Origin: an uncultured Sphingomonadaceae bacterium
GTDB lineage: Bacteria > Pseudomonadota > Alphaproteobacteria > Sphingomonadales > Sphingomonadaceae
NCBI GenBank assembly: GCA_938016505.1
Contig: CALLWN010000093.1
Coordinates: 1 to 5,186 of the forward strand
Direction of reading: 5' to 3'
DNA length: 5,186 nucleotides
The translations under genes and the position numbers were made by a program. Below, piece after piece: positions 1 through 5,186 of the stretch (position 1 is its first letter; the number at the start of each line of letters is the position of its first letter). The notes under the pieces are model-generated. The model ran no database searches. It saw only the letters and a program-made list of their open reading frames with translations, and was not told the DNA's origin.

Positions 1-54
1 CACCTGCTCTGCACCGCCATGAACCTGCGCCGGGCCGAACGGCTGACGGCCTGA
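1..54 (+). CDS. C-terminal fragment of a probable DDE transposase (partial)
   Basis: Reading from base 1, frame 1 gives 17 residues, HLLCTAMNLRRAERLTA, then TGA at 52-54. A hydrophobic stretch followed by a small-residue, Asn-Leu-(Lys/Arg)-Arg pattern is typical of the extreme C-terminus of IS1182/IS5/IS4-type DDE transposases, where the last helix often reads like 'CTAxNLKR'. That similarity is recalled from the family, not searched. No catalytic residues lie in the window, so the family and whether the element is intact cannot be judged. The gene runs convergently toward aioA, with about 340 bp between the two stops. It could instead be the end of an unrelated protein; 17 residues is little to go on. 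Confidence 0.45.
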   Translation, partial: HLLCTAMNLRRAERLTA

Positions 55-66
55 CGGCCTGACAGG
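43..66. repeat. 8-bp tandem repeat, CTGACGGC, about three copies
   Basis: CTGACGGC occurs twice head to tail at 43-50 and 51-58, followed by a degenerate third copy, CTGACAGG, at 59-66. The array spans the stop codon of the upstream reading frame. The unit is not a multiple of three, so a change in copy number would shift the frame. It most likely arose by slippage; no function is evident. Confidence 0.75.
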
Positions 67-155
67 AGAGTTGCGCCTACCGAGCAGCCCCAAGCCGATA
101 AAGGTCGACCTCTACGCCATTCCGCGCGCCCCAGCAGGCTCGTCAGGCGGCAACC

Positions 156-176
156 GGGACCTCTCGCAGAGGTCTC
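156..176 (+). repeat. Small inverted repeat / hairpin
   Basis: GACCTC at 158-163 and GAGGTC at 169-174 are perfect complements around a 5-base loop (TCGCA). In plus-strand RNA the stem extends by a G-U pair (157/175) and a G-C pair (156/176). There is no T-tract after it on either strand. It may be chance in GC-rich DNA, or a structural element near the end of the adjacent mobile element. Confidence 0.4.
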
Positions 177-310
177 CGAAGCTTTCGCGCGCATCCAACC
201 CGATGGCCCGGTCGGTCTGGCACTGGATACGCCGGGCAGAGCGCGATGGTGGCGCCTGCGAGGACGGCGGAGTGACCAGCCCGGAACGCGCGGAGCCGCC
301 GAAGCCGGCC

Positions 311-334
311 ACCTCCGGCCTTCCGGCCGGAGGT
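311..334 (-). terminator. Candidate terminator hairpin of the aioBA operon
   Basis: ACCTCCGGCC at 311-320 and GGCCGGAGGT at 325-334 form a perfect 10-bp, very GC-rich stem with a 4-base loop (TTCC on the plus strand). On the minus strand it begins 61 nt after the aioA stop, a usual place for an operon terminator. No run of U follows the stem on either strand, so it is not a classical intrinsic terminator. It could work as an mRNA 3'-end stabiliser or with Rho. The structure is plain in the sequence; the function is inferred. Confidence 0.4.
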
Positions 335-395
335 GATGCCAGACGCAAGCCGAGATCGACGCGGGGCGAGGAGGACCCTGCTGCTCTTCACAAGG

Positions 396-2882
396 TCATG
401 CGCTCCGACGGTATTCCTTTGACTTGAACGACAGGTGACGAACGCCCTCAGGTGCGTCTGCTATTTTTCTTATATTTCCCCAAGTCTGCTTGTAGTTTGG
501 CACAATGAACTCGTTGACTCCGGCTGACACGACATTGCCCTGGACCCCGGTCGGGTATCCGAACAACATGAACGTCTCTCCGCGACGCGCGGAAGGCGTA
601 GGCCATACCATCGCTTGCGTCGCCCCGTTGTCGTTGAATATCTCGACCAGATCGCCGGGGCGAACACGCAGTTCGTCCATGTCCGCCGGATGCATCTCGA
701 TATAGGCATACGGAAAGCGGTCCCGCACGAAATCATTCGCCTGATCGAGATACGCGGACTGCCAGACATGATTGTTGCGTCCGCTGTTGATGAGGAAACG
801 ATGGCTCGCCCGCTCCCGCTCCTTGCCGGGCGCCTGCAACCCGCGCCACTGAGCGGCGGCGAACACGGCACGGCCATCCGGCTTGTCGAACCTGCCATCC
901 GCATAGGAGCGCTTCGTGCCGATGATCACGCCCGGGTCCTGGCCGCTGCCCGCCTGGTACCCGACGGCGGGCTCCTGGAACCCATTGGTCCCCATCGCCC
1001 GCAGCCGCGCATAGGTCACGTGCTCGCCGCCAGGCGCATGTCGGCGGTACCCGTCATTGAAGGCGTCTTCCTCGGTCTGCCAATCGTAGCCGCGGAAGCG
1101 GTCCGCCGTGGCGGCGTTGCCAGCCGCACGCCAGGATCGTTCGAGCGCCTGCGCGAGACGCGCGACGATCAGACAATCCGGCAGCGCCTGACCTGGCGGA
1201 TCCATGTAGCGTTCGGTCAGGCGCATGCGGCGCTCGCCATTCATCGAAGTGAGATTCATCTCACCCGCGGTCGCCGCCGGCAGCACAACATGGGAACATG
1301 TGCCGATCTGGGTCGGCACGATGTCCACATTGACGCTGAACAAGCCGCCCTGGCGGATGGCCTCCATGATCGCGTTCACCTGCGCGACGCGGTCGCCGGC
1401 GGGCACACTGTCCATGGCCGCTTTCACGAGGTCGGTGCGGCGCTTGTAGACGCGCTTGAACTCCGCGGCGTTGAGTGTGGTCTTGAAATGGTCGCAGCCC
1501 CAGACGTGATGCACGCCGCCCTGACCGCCGATCAGCAGTTGATCGACATATGCGGCAGGTCGACCCACATGGGCATCCGACGGGCGGCAATAGCCTTCCT
1601 GATGGCCACCCAGCCGCACGCATCCTCCGCCGGGGCGACCGATATTGCCGGTGGCCAGCGCGATGTTCACCAACGCCTGGTTGGTCCGGTAATTGTCGTT
1701 GCCCCAGATGAGCCCCTTCTCGTAGCTGAACATGGTGCGGCGACGAACGCCGCCCTGCTTCGGCTCCGCGATCCAGGCGGCGGCCTTGCGGATGTCCTCG
1801 CCCGCCAAGCCGGTGATCCCGGCGGCTTCCTCGACGCTCATCCGGTTGGCCTGAACCGCCGCCTCGAAGCCGGTGGTGCTTGCCGCGATGAAGGCGCGGT
1901 CGACCCAGCCTTTCGCGACGATTTCGGTGAACAGGGCGTTGAACAGCGCCAGATCCGTTCCCGACTTGATCGCGAGATGCAGGACATTGTCCCGGCCAGC
2001 TTCAGCCTCGCAGGCGGCGACAGTGACGGTGCGCCGCGGATCGACAATGATGATGCGCGCGGATGCGTGCGGCTCGTTCGGCAGCTCCCGACGCTTCAGC
2101 TCGAGGCTGGCGCCCCGAAGGTTGGGCACCCAATGGTTCAAGAAGTAATTCGTCTGTGTTTCCAGAGGATTGGCACCCACGACCATGATGGTGTCAGCAA
2201 GCTGAGCGTCCTCGTAGCAGTTGTTCAGCTCGCCCACGCCCATGTCGCGCGAGCCATGCACCTCGCTGTTGTACGCTGGGCGATTGTGGATGCGGATGTT
2301 CTTGACCTTCATGCTCTCGAAGTAGAGCTTGCCGGTGGCCCAGGTGTTCTCATAGCCACCGCCAGCGCCGCCGTGGTCATAGCACGACACGATCACGCCA
2401 TCTTCGCCTTGTGCCTCGACGACACGCCGCGTGACGTCGGCCACCAGCGACAGCGCATCGTCCCAGGAGGTCGGGCTCAATCCGCCATATCGCCAGATTT
2501 TCGGGTGAGTGAGCCGCTGCGCCTGCGTGCCCGTCACGGCGGAATAGGACATCTCGGCCATCCGAGCCCCGCGGATCGAGCCAAGACCCGAGTTCACCGA
2601 ACACCCGACGTCGGGTTTGATGACCAGATGCACATCCCTGCCGTTCTGCTTGACCATGTTGTACATGGACGGGCTGAACCAAGCGGCGGCGTCCGCGGGC
2701 TGCTGCTCGCTCAGGTCCACGCCGAAAGCGTTTTCGGCGGCGGCCGTCCCGCCTTGACGATTGGCCGGCCAGGAATACGCCTTGTAGCCACAGCCCACGA
2801 TGCAGAAGTGACAGGTGACGTTACGGATCGTCGCATCCCGCGGAGGGATCGGCAGCCGGTCGATCTGACGCTTGTATGCCAT
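396..2882 (-). CDS. aioA: Arsenite oxidase, large molybdopterin subunit AioA
   Basis: Catalytic subunit of periplasmic respiratory arsenite oxidase (DMSO reductase superfamily); oxidises As(III) to As(V) and passes two electrons through its [3Fe-4S] cluster to AioB. The product is 828 residues, close to the roughly 825 of A. faecalis AioA. The N-terminal cluster motif is C24-x2-C27-x3-C31 followed by S102, the CX2CX3CX70S spacing that gives a 3Fe cluster. The residues that bind arsenite in A. faecalis (His195, Glu203, Arg419, His423) match H199, E207, R423 and H427. A203 sits where other family members have a Ser/Cys/Asp Mo ligand, as expected for Aio. There is no signal peptide; export with Tat-borne AioB is expected. 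The ATG at 2882 is preferred over an upstream in-frame start at 3017 because it has GGAGG 8 nt before it, begins with the typical AioA N-terminus, and the extension would overlap aioB with unrelated sequence. It follows aioB by 14 bp. No frameshift or stop is seen. Confidence 0.97.
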   Translation of the reverse strand: MAYKRQIDRLPIPPRDATIRNVTCHFCIVGCGYKAYSWPANRQGGTAAAENAFGVDLSEQQPADAAAWFSPSMYNMVKQNGRDVHLVIKPDVGCSVNSGLGSIRGARMAEMSYSAVTGTQAQRLTHPKIWRYGGLSPTSWDDALSLVADVTRRVVEAQGEDGVIVSCYDHGGAGGGYENTWATGKLYFESMKVKNIRIHNRPAYNSEVHGSRDMGVGELNNCYEDAQLADTIMVVGANPLETQTNYFLNHWVPNLRGASLELKRRELPNEPHASARIIIVDPRRTVTVAACEAEAGRDNVLHLAIKSGTDLALFNALFTEIVAKGWVDRAFIAASTTGFEAAVQANRMSVEEAAGITGLAGEDIRKAAAWIAEPKQGGVRRRTMFSYEKGLIWGNDNYRTNQALVNIALATGNIGRPGGGCVRLGGHQEGYCRPSDAHVGRPAAYVDQLLIGGQGGVHHVWGCDHFKTTLNAAEFKRVYKRRTDLVKAAMDSVPAGDRVAQVNAIMEAIRQGGLFSVNVDIVPTQIGTCSHVVLPAATAGEMNLTSMNGERRMRLTERYMDPPGQALPDCLIVARLAQALERSWRAAGNAATADRFRGYDWQTEEDAFNDGYRRHAPGGEHVTYARLRAMGTNGFQEPAVGYQAGSGQDPGVIIGTKRSYADGRFDKPDGRAVFAAAQWRGLQAPGKERERASHRFLINSGRNNHVWQSAYLDQANDFVRDRFPYAYIEMHPADMDELRVRPGDLVEIFNDNGATQAMVWPTPSARRGETFMLFGYPTGVQGNVVSAGVNEFIVPNYKQTWGNIRKIADAPEGVRHLSFKSKEYRRSA

Positions 2883-2887
2883 GACGA

Positions 2888-2896
2888 CTCCCTCCC
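2888..2896 (-). promoter_or_regulatory. Ribosome-binding site of aioA
   Basis: On the minus strand GGGAGGGAG follows the aioB stop codon directly and contains GGAGG (2895-2891), 8 nt before the ATG at 2882. It decides the aioA start and fits the whole short aioB-aioA spacer, supporting coupled translation of the two subunits. Confidence 0.85.
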
Positions 2897-3424
2897 TCAG
2901 GCCACAACGTTGGACAGGCGGCCGTAAATGAGCTCGTCCACCCCCTCGGCGTGGATATCGCCGTTGGAATCCACCCGGAGGCGGAACTGAGCGAGATTCT
3001 GCGTGGCATGTCCCCAAATCTGCAGTCCGCCGCGCTCACAATCGAACCTGCTGTAGTGACCTGGGCAGTTCAGGGTGCGGTCATCGGCGCGATAAAACAT
3101 GGGATAGCCCTTGTGCGGGCACAGGGTGGAAAAGGCGACGATGTCCCCCTCCGGACCAACGCCACCCTCGACACGAGTGCCAAGCTTCAAGAGCACACCG
3201 GGACTGCTGTCATCCGGATACGCGACATCGAACGGTTCGTCCTGCTTCAGATCACGGACATTCGCCAGCCGCGTGACTGGATACACGACCCGCGCAAGGG
3301 CCGGAGTTGCTCGCGCGGGCGTATTCGTTGCGGCTCCCACAACCGCCGCACCCGCCACCGCCACCGCTCCGCGGGAGAGAAAAAAGCGACGCCCTGCGTC
3401 GGCCAACCGCTCGCACTTCTTCAC
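2897..3424 (-). CDS. aioB: Arsenite oxidase, small Rieske subunit AioB
   Basis: Electron-transfer subunit of arsenite oxidase; its Rieske [2Fe-2S] cluster takes electrons from the AioA 3Fe-4S cluster and hands them to a c-type cytochrome or similar acceptor. The 175-residue product is of normal length. Residues 12-18 (RRFFLSR) plus a hydrophobic Ala/Val-rich segment at about 19-32 form a twin-arginine (Tat) signal, so the AioAB complex should be exported folded. Rieske ligands are C102-P-H104 and C120-P-G-H123. The loop cysteines that form a disulfide in A. faecalis AioB are replaced by Y107 and G122, as in the NT-26 enzyme, which has Phe and Gly at the equivalent sites. The start codon is GTG, chosen because GGAGG lies 8 nt upstream and the Tat signal begins there. 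It is the first gene of the aioBA operon. Confidence 0.96.
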   Translation of the reverse strand: MKKCERLADAGRRFFLSRGAVAVAGAAVVGAATNTPARATPALARVVYPVTRLANVRDLKQDEPFDVAYPDDSSPGVLLKLGTRVEGGVGPEGDIVAFSTLCPHKGYPMFYRADDRTLNCPGHYSRFDCERGGLQIWGHATQNLAQFRLRVDSNGDIHAEGVDELIYGRLSNVVA

Positions 3425-3432
3425 CGTTTCGT

Positions 3433-3439
3433 CCTCCCC
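3433..3439 (-). promoter_or_regulatory. Ribosome-binding site of aioB
   Basis: GGGGAGG on the minus strand, with GGAGG at 3437-3433 and an 8-nt spacer to the GTG at 3424. It supports a GTG start and has the same core and spacing as the aioA site, which suits balanced synthesis of the two subunits. Confidence 0.85.
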
Positions 3440-3495
3440 TTATTGCTTGCCCGCAACGACCTACGGACAGGCTTTTGGTTCTTCGCCTGATCGAA

Positions 3496-3524
3496 TCTAT
3501 CTCAGCATCAGCCCGGTGCGTCAA
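3496..3524 (-). promoter_or_regulatory. Candidate sigma-70-type promoter of aioBA
   Basis: On the minus strand TTGACG (3524-3519) matches the -35 consensus at five of six positions. After 17 bases comes GATAGA (3501-3496), a weak -10 with three of six matches. Transcription would start near 3489, giving a leader of about 65 nt before the aioB GTG. The -35 box lies inside a perfect inverted repeat (3514-3532). In several bacteria aioBA is driven by a sigma-54 promoter with AioR; at the TTGC sites I checked upstream of aioB I found no GG-N10-GC (-24/-12) pattern. The match is modest and unproven. Confidence 0.35.
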
Positions 3525-3532
3525 GCGCACCG
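3514..3532. repeat. Inverted repeat over the candidate aioBA -35 box
   Basis: CGGTGCG (3514-3520) and CGCACCG (3526-3532) are perfect 7-bp complements around the 5-base centre TCAAG. The palindrome covers the putative -35 hexamer and lies about 90-108 bp before the aioB start, a position suited to an operator for a dimeric regulator. A chance hairpin in GC-rich DNA is the alternative. Confidence 0.5.
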
Positions 3533-3874
3533 ACACGAACATGGAACGCGCTGGACCCCTCGACAAACCCCTGGCCGTGACGCGGCCTGAGCTCAGTCGC
3601 TGCGGCCGGTGACGACGGAGGCGCGAACGACACGCCGCGCCCGCACCGAACGGCTGGATGCGGGTACGGTTCTTTGCGACCCTGTGAGAGCCGCTCGATC
3701 AAGGCGCAGGCGGTCGAGGATGATGCCGGCGGCGGGCCCCAGCACGACGTCAGGCGACCGCTCAGCGTCGCCTCGGGCGGCAACGACGGGCTGCACGGCA
3801 AGGCCGCCGACCACCAGGCCGGTCGCGATGGCACTCGGATCGTGACGCTTTGTGATGCGCGCCCCAAAAGCTTG

Positions 3875-3928
3875 ATCGGGTCACGGAGACCCGGCGCGGT
3901 CGGAGCGCGCTGCCAGGGTTGACCCGAT
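3875..3928. repeat. Spaced 9-bp inverted repeat
   Basis: ATCGGGTCA at 3875-3883 and TGACCCGAT at 3920-3928 are perfect inverted copies separated by 36 bp. The arms do not extend further in either direction. The interval has no coding signal. It may be a bipartite protein-binding site, a remnant of a very small mobile element, or chance. Confidence 0.5.
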
Positions 3929-3974
3929 TGCTGCGCAAGCCGACACGACCTGCATGGGCCGGCCGGTTCGCGCG

Positions 3975-3992
3975 GCGTGATGCCCATCACGC
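3975..3992 (-). terminator. Candidate hairpin after the gamma-glutamyltransferase gene
   Basis: GCGTGATG (3975-3982) and CATCACGC (3985-3992) form a perfect 8-bp palindrome around CC. As RNA a 6-bp stem with a 6-base loop is realistic. On the minus strand it begins 5 nt after the stop of the gamma-glutamyltransferase gene, where a terminator would be expected, but no U-tract follows. It would help separate that gene from aioBA, which is read in the same direction. Confidence 0.4.
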
Positions 3993-3997
3993 GAGCA

Positions 3998-5186
3998 TCA
4001 CCGCCCCATCGCGTAGCCCTGCATCCCGCGCGGGTTGGCGCCGGCGAACATCTGCCCGTCCCTCTCCCGCCGCGCGCCGGACAGCCGCCCTTCCGACCAG
4101 TCCTCGCCCATCGTCACGCGATGGCCGCGCGCCTCCAGCGCATCGGCCACCGCCGGGTCGAACCGCCCTTCCAGCACGAGCTTCCCGGGCCGCGCCCCGC
4201 GCGGCCAGAAGGAGGACACCCAGTGCTCGGAATGGAATGACGGCGCGTCGATTGCCTGCTGGATGCCCCAGCCATGGTCCACCATGCGCGTCAGCATGAT
4301 GGTCTGCCACTGGTCCTGCTGCTCGCCGCCCGGGGTGCCGAAGGCCATCCATGCCTCCCCGTCGCGCAGCACCATGCCGGGCGAGAGCGTCGTGCGCGGG
4401 CGCTTGCCGGGGGCGAGTGCGTTGGGATGCTCCTCCTCCAGCCAAAACATCTGCGCGCGCGTCCCGAGGCAGAAGCCGAGCTCCGGAATGGCGGGCGAGG
4501 ACTGGAGCCAGCCGCCCGACGGCGTCGCGCTCACCATGTTCCCGTGCCGGTCGATCACGTCCACATGGCAGGTGTCCCCGGCCGAGGCGCCGAGACGGGC
4601 GAGCGTCGGCTCCCCGGCGCCGGCCGCTGCCGCCGCCTCCTCGGCGCGGGCGATCGCCGCGCCGTAGTCCGGGGCGCGAGCGGGAAATCCCGCGATCTCC
4701 CCGGGGCGAAGCTCGGGCGAGGCCTCCCTGCCGATCAGCGCGCGGCGAGCGGCGGCATAGCCGTCCGACAGCAGCATCTCCATCGGCACCTCGACGAAGG
4801 CAGGGTCGCCGTAGAACGCCTCGCGGTCGGCGTAGGCGAGCTTCATCGCCTCGGTGACCGTGTGGACATAGGCTTCGCCGCAGGGGTCCATCGCCGAGAG
4901 GTCGAAGCCCTCCAGCAGCGCCATGAGCTGCAGCGCGGTCGGCCCCTGCGACCAGGGGCCGCATTTCAGCAGCGTGACGTCGCGGTAGCGGCGGGCGAGC
5001 GGCGCCTCCAGCGGCGCGCGCCAGCCGGCCATGTCCTCTGCCGTGAGCACGCCGCGGTGCCGCCGGCCGGAGGTGTCCATCGCCTCGGTCGTGCCGACGA
5101 AGCGGGCGATCGCCTCGGCGACGAAGCCGCGATACCAGACGTCGCGCGCCGCCTCGATCTCGGCGTCGCGGTCGGGGCGGGCGGCC
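3998..5186 (-). CDS. Gamma-glutamyltransferase family protein, C-terminal part (5' end outside window)
   Basis: An Ntn hydrolase of the gamma-glutamyltranspeptidase family, which cleaves itself into two subunits and hydrolyses or transfers gamma-glutamyl groups (glutathione and related compounds); some relatives are acylases. The 395 visible residues compare with about 530-580 for the family, so roughly the first third is missing beyond the right edge. The frame is open to base 5186; the internal ATG at 5080 is not the start, since upstream codons (WYRGFVAEAIARF) continue the family pattern. Seen in order: R-HRGVLTAEDMAGWR, the GPWSQGPTALQLMALLEGFDL region, then GDTCH with the predicted nucleophile Thr (codon 4573-4571) starting the small subunit, the RTTLSP segment, and GTPGG. 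The segment equivalent to the LSSMSP loop of E. coli GGT has Thr-Thr in place of Ser-Ser, as I recall for the YwrD/acylase-like branch. No signal-peptide region is visible. Its GC content is clearly higher than that of aioBA. Confidence 0.9.
   Translation of the reverse strand, partial: AARPDRDAEIEAARDVWYRGFVAEAIARFVGTTEAMDTSGRRHRGVLTAEDMAGWRAPLEAPLARRYRDVTLLKCGPWSQGPTALQLMALLEGFDLSAMDPCGEAYVHTVTEAMKLAYADREAFYGDPAFVEVPMEMLLSDGYAAARRALIGREASPELRPGEIAGFPARAPDYGAAIARAEEAAAAAGAGEPTLARLGASAGDTCHVDVIDRHGNMVSATPSGGWLQSSPAIPELGFCLGTRAQMFWLEEEHPNALAPGKRPRTTLSPGMVLRDGEAWMAFGTPGGEQQDQWQTIMLTRMVDHGWGIQQAIDAPSFHSEHWVSSFWPRGARPGKLVLEGRFDPAVADALEARGHRVTMGEDWSEGRLSGARRERDGQMFAGANPRGMQGYAMGR

Larger units (their letters stand above)
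55..395. other. Intergenic region downstream of aioA, no convincing gene
   Basis: This 341-bp stretch lies between the convergent ends of the probable transposase and aioA. Open frames exist on both strands (for example 71-427 plus with a TTG start after AGGAGAG, and 112-348 and 143-391 minus). Their translations are Arg/Pro/Ala/Ser-rich, show no recognisable motif and overlap one another, as expected of GC-rich non-coding DNA. It contains two hairpin-forming inverted repeats (156-176 and 311-334). The cytochrome c gene that often follows aioA in other bacteria is absent, with no CxxCH haem motif in the listed frames. Confidence 0.6.
3425..3997. other. Intergenic region upstream of aioBA, no convincing gene
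   Basis: 573 bp between the stop of the gamma-glutamyltransferase gene and the aioB start. Several frames stay open on both strands, but their translations are Arg/Pro/Ser-rich, overlap, lack SD-led starts and match nothing I recognise. The least random is a minus-strand stop-to-stop frame at about 3880-3593, with a hydrophobic segment (AIATGLVVGGLAV) but no ATG and no SD; it might be a decayed gene. The AioX, AioS and AioR genes that often lie here are missing. The region holds a candidate promoter near 3496-3524 and inverted repeats at 3514-3532, 3752-3773 (7-bp arms AGGCGAC/GTCGCCT, 8-base loop), 3875-3928 and 3975-3992. Confidence 0.6.

Noticed and set aside
71..427. 118-codon plus-strand frame with TTG start after AGGAGAG
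   Set aside because: Despite an SD-like sequence, the product is low-complexity and charged, matches nothing known, and its 3' end runs into the end of aioA on the opposite strand.
615..2927. 770-codon open frame on the plus strand opposite aioA
   Set aside because: It lies antisense to a fully conserved AioA. Its translation has no recognisable motif, and long antisense frames are usual opposite GC-rich genes.
2883..3017. 45-residue N-terminal extension of AioA from an upstream start
   Set aside because: It would overlap the end of aioB in another frame, has an Arg/Pro/Gly-rich sequence unlike AioA, and the ATG at 2882 has a well-spaced GGAGG and matches the family start.
3441..3470. Possible sigma-54 promoter around the TTGC in TCGTTGCGGG upstream of aioB
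   Set aside because: The bases 10 nt before the GC are CC rather than the required GG, so the -24 element is missing.
3508..3990. 160-codon minus-strand frame in the intergenic region
   Set aside because: Pro/Ser/Arg-rich with no domain, overlaps the candidate promoter and other equally poor frames.
3987..4964. 325-codon minus-strand frame overlapping the gamma-glutamyltransferase gene
   Set aside because: It is an out-of-frame Arg/Gly/Ala-rich shadow; the neighbouring frame carries the GGT motifs GDTCH and GTPGG.
1..5186. CRISPR array, tRNA or rRNA genes
   Set aside because: No regularly spaced direct repeats, tRNA cloverleaf or rRNA sequence was seen on either strand.

Overview
The window looks like chromosomal or genomic-island DNA from a GC-rich proteobacterium, most likely an alphaproteobacterium. 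Evidence: GC-rich codons throughout, Shine-Dalgarno (SD)-led genes, and an arsenite oxidase Rieske subunit of the type known from Rhizobium sp. NT-26, which lacks the disulfide cysteines of the Alcaligenes faecalis enzyme. Genus cannot be fixed from this sequence.

Layout: (1) Positions 1-54, plus strand: the last 17 codons of a protein that resembles the C-terminus of a DDE transposase, ending in a short tandem repeat. (2) 55-395: no convincing gene; it holds two hairpins, one of them (311-334) a possible terminator for the operon that follows on the minus strand. (3) 396-3424, minus strand: a compact two-gene operon, aioB then aioA, encoding the Rieske and molybdopterin subunits of respiratory arsenite oxidase. 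The genes are 14 bp apart and each has a GGAGG ribosome-binding site 8 nt before its start. (4) 3425-3997: 573 bp without a convincing gene, holding a candidate promoter for aioBA and several inverted repeats. (5) 3998-5186, minus strand: the C-terminal part of a gamma-glutamyltransferase-family Ntn hydrolase, which runs off the right edge.

How it works: AioB carries a twin-arginine signal and a Rieske [2Fe-2S] cluster. AioA has no signal of its own and is expected to be carried folded to the periplasm bound to AioB. AioA oxidises arsenite to arsenate at a bis-molybdopterin Mo centre; electrons pass through its [3Fe-4S] cluster to the AioB Rieske centre and on to a soluble or membrane cytochrome. 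All iron-sulfur ligands and the four arsenite-pocket residues are present, so the enzyme looks functional. None of the usual partners (aioX/aioS/aioR regulators, cytochrome c, molybdenum cofactor genes) lies in this window. The gamma-glutamyltransferase is clearly richer in GC than aioBA, which together with the transposase tail suggests aioBA may have been acquired. I found no undescribed system here; the main interest is the stripped-down aio locus, its promoter region and its unexplained flanks.
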